From an uncultured Lentisphaeria bacterium (GTDB lineage: Bacteria; Verrucomicrobiota; Lentisphaeria; Victivallales; Victivallaceae), in the NCBI GenBank assembly GCA_903821255.1, contig CAIJKT010001002.1:1-8064 (forward strand): DNA of 8,064 bases, read 5' to 3'. Position numbers and translations under genes: made by a program. The notes beneath the pieces were generated by a model. It was not told the DNA's origin and made no database searches. It was given only the letters and a program-made list of their open reading frames with translations. Shown piece after piece: positions 7,985-8,064 of this stretch (positions within the stretch are counted from its first letter, which is position 1; each line of letters opens with the position of its first letter).

Positions 7985-8064
7985 ATCATGAAAAGGCAAT
8001 ATTTTTCAACACTGATTCAGGAGCAAAAAATCATGAAAAGGCAACAAATTTTCACACTCATCGA
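7985..8064 (+). repeat. tandem duplication of the pilin-leader start region (45-base period)
   Basis: The 15-base string ATCATGAAAAGGCAA occurs at 7985-7999 and again at 8030-8044, exactly 45 bases (15 codons) apart. The similarity continues at protein level: the first copy reads MKRQYFSTLIQ and the second MKRQQIFTLI. The shared frame and start codon context suggest duplication of the initiation region followed by drift of the first copy. Confidence 0.7.
7988..8064 (+). CDS. 5' end of a prepilin-type leader (type II secretion pseudopilin-like) protein, cut by window end
   Basis: The frame from ATG 7988 is open to the window end and reads MKRQYFSTLIQEQKI followed by MKRQQIFTLI and a partial codon GA that must be Asp or Glu. 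The second part matches the start of class III (type IV pilin-like) leaders: basic residues, then F-T-L-I-E, the site cut and N-methylated by prepilin peptidase. The hydrophobic helix that should follow lies outside the window. Proteins of this kind are abundant in Lentisphaerota and Planctomycetota and often sit beside glycosidase and sulfatase genes. Two starts are credible, 7988 and 8033, each with a ribosome binding site; 8033 gives the leader of normal length. A further in-frame ATG at 7958 has no good site. The call rests on about ten diagnostic residues. Confidence 0.7.
   Translation, partial: MKRQYFSTLIQEQKIMKRQQIFTLI

Noticed and set aside
7958..7990. ATG 7958 as the start of the pilin-like gene
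   Set aside because: It is in frame, but there is no ribosome binding site before it, it overlaps the candidate -10 element, and it would add a further 10 residues ahead of the leader.

Overview
The window reads as a polysaccharide-degradation locus from a member of the Lentisphaerota (Victivallales-like) or a close Planctomycetota-Verrucomicrobiota-Chlamydiota relative. The basis is inference: two very large Sec-exported multidomain glycosidase-like proteins lie beside a gene whose N-terminus carries a prepilin-type leader (FTLI[E/D], cut by the window end), a combination typical of that phylum. The two large coding sequences fill about 95% of the window, all on the + strand. There is no sign of insertion sequences, CRISPR arrays, tRNA or rRNA.

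Layout. Positions 1-81 hold the 3' end of a gene that begins outside the window. A 112-base leader (82-193) follows, with a strong GC-rich hairpin (109-135) and then a chain of tiny overlapping reading frames. The first large gene (194-5032, 1612 residues) is a secreted protein. It has N-terminal beta-sandwich modules, a long helical segment, a beta-rich domain followed by a Trp/Tyr-rich helical region resembling an (alpha/alpha) toroid catalytic unit, and a C-terminal carbohydrate-binding-like module. I cannot place it in a named family. Only 26 bases later comes the second large gene (5059-7911, 950 residues), a secreted clan GH-A TIM-barrel glycosidase with a clear WEIWNEP acid/base motif and two C-terminal binding-module-like domains (CBM9-like, then CBM4/9-like). 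After a 76-base AT-rich gap, a third gene starts at 7988 (or 8033) with a duplicated leader, MKRQ...STLIQ then MKRQ...FTLI, and runs off the window.

How they may work together. The tight spacing and lack of a terminator between the two large genes suggest one operon exporting two glycan-active enzymes that act on the same complex polysaccharide: one toroid-type enzyme of unknown specificity and one retaining GH-A enzyme, both equipped with binding modules. The flanking pseudopilin-like gene (and possibly the one ending at 81) may build a surface or secretion structure associated with substrate capture. The substrate cannot be read from the sequence.
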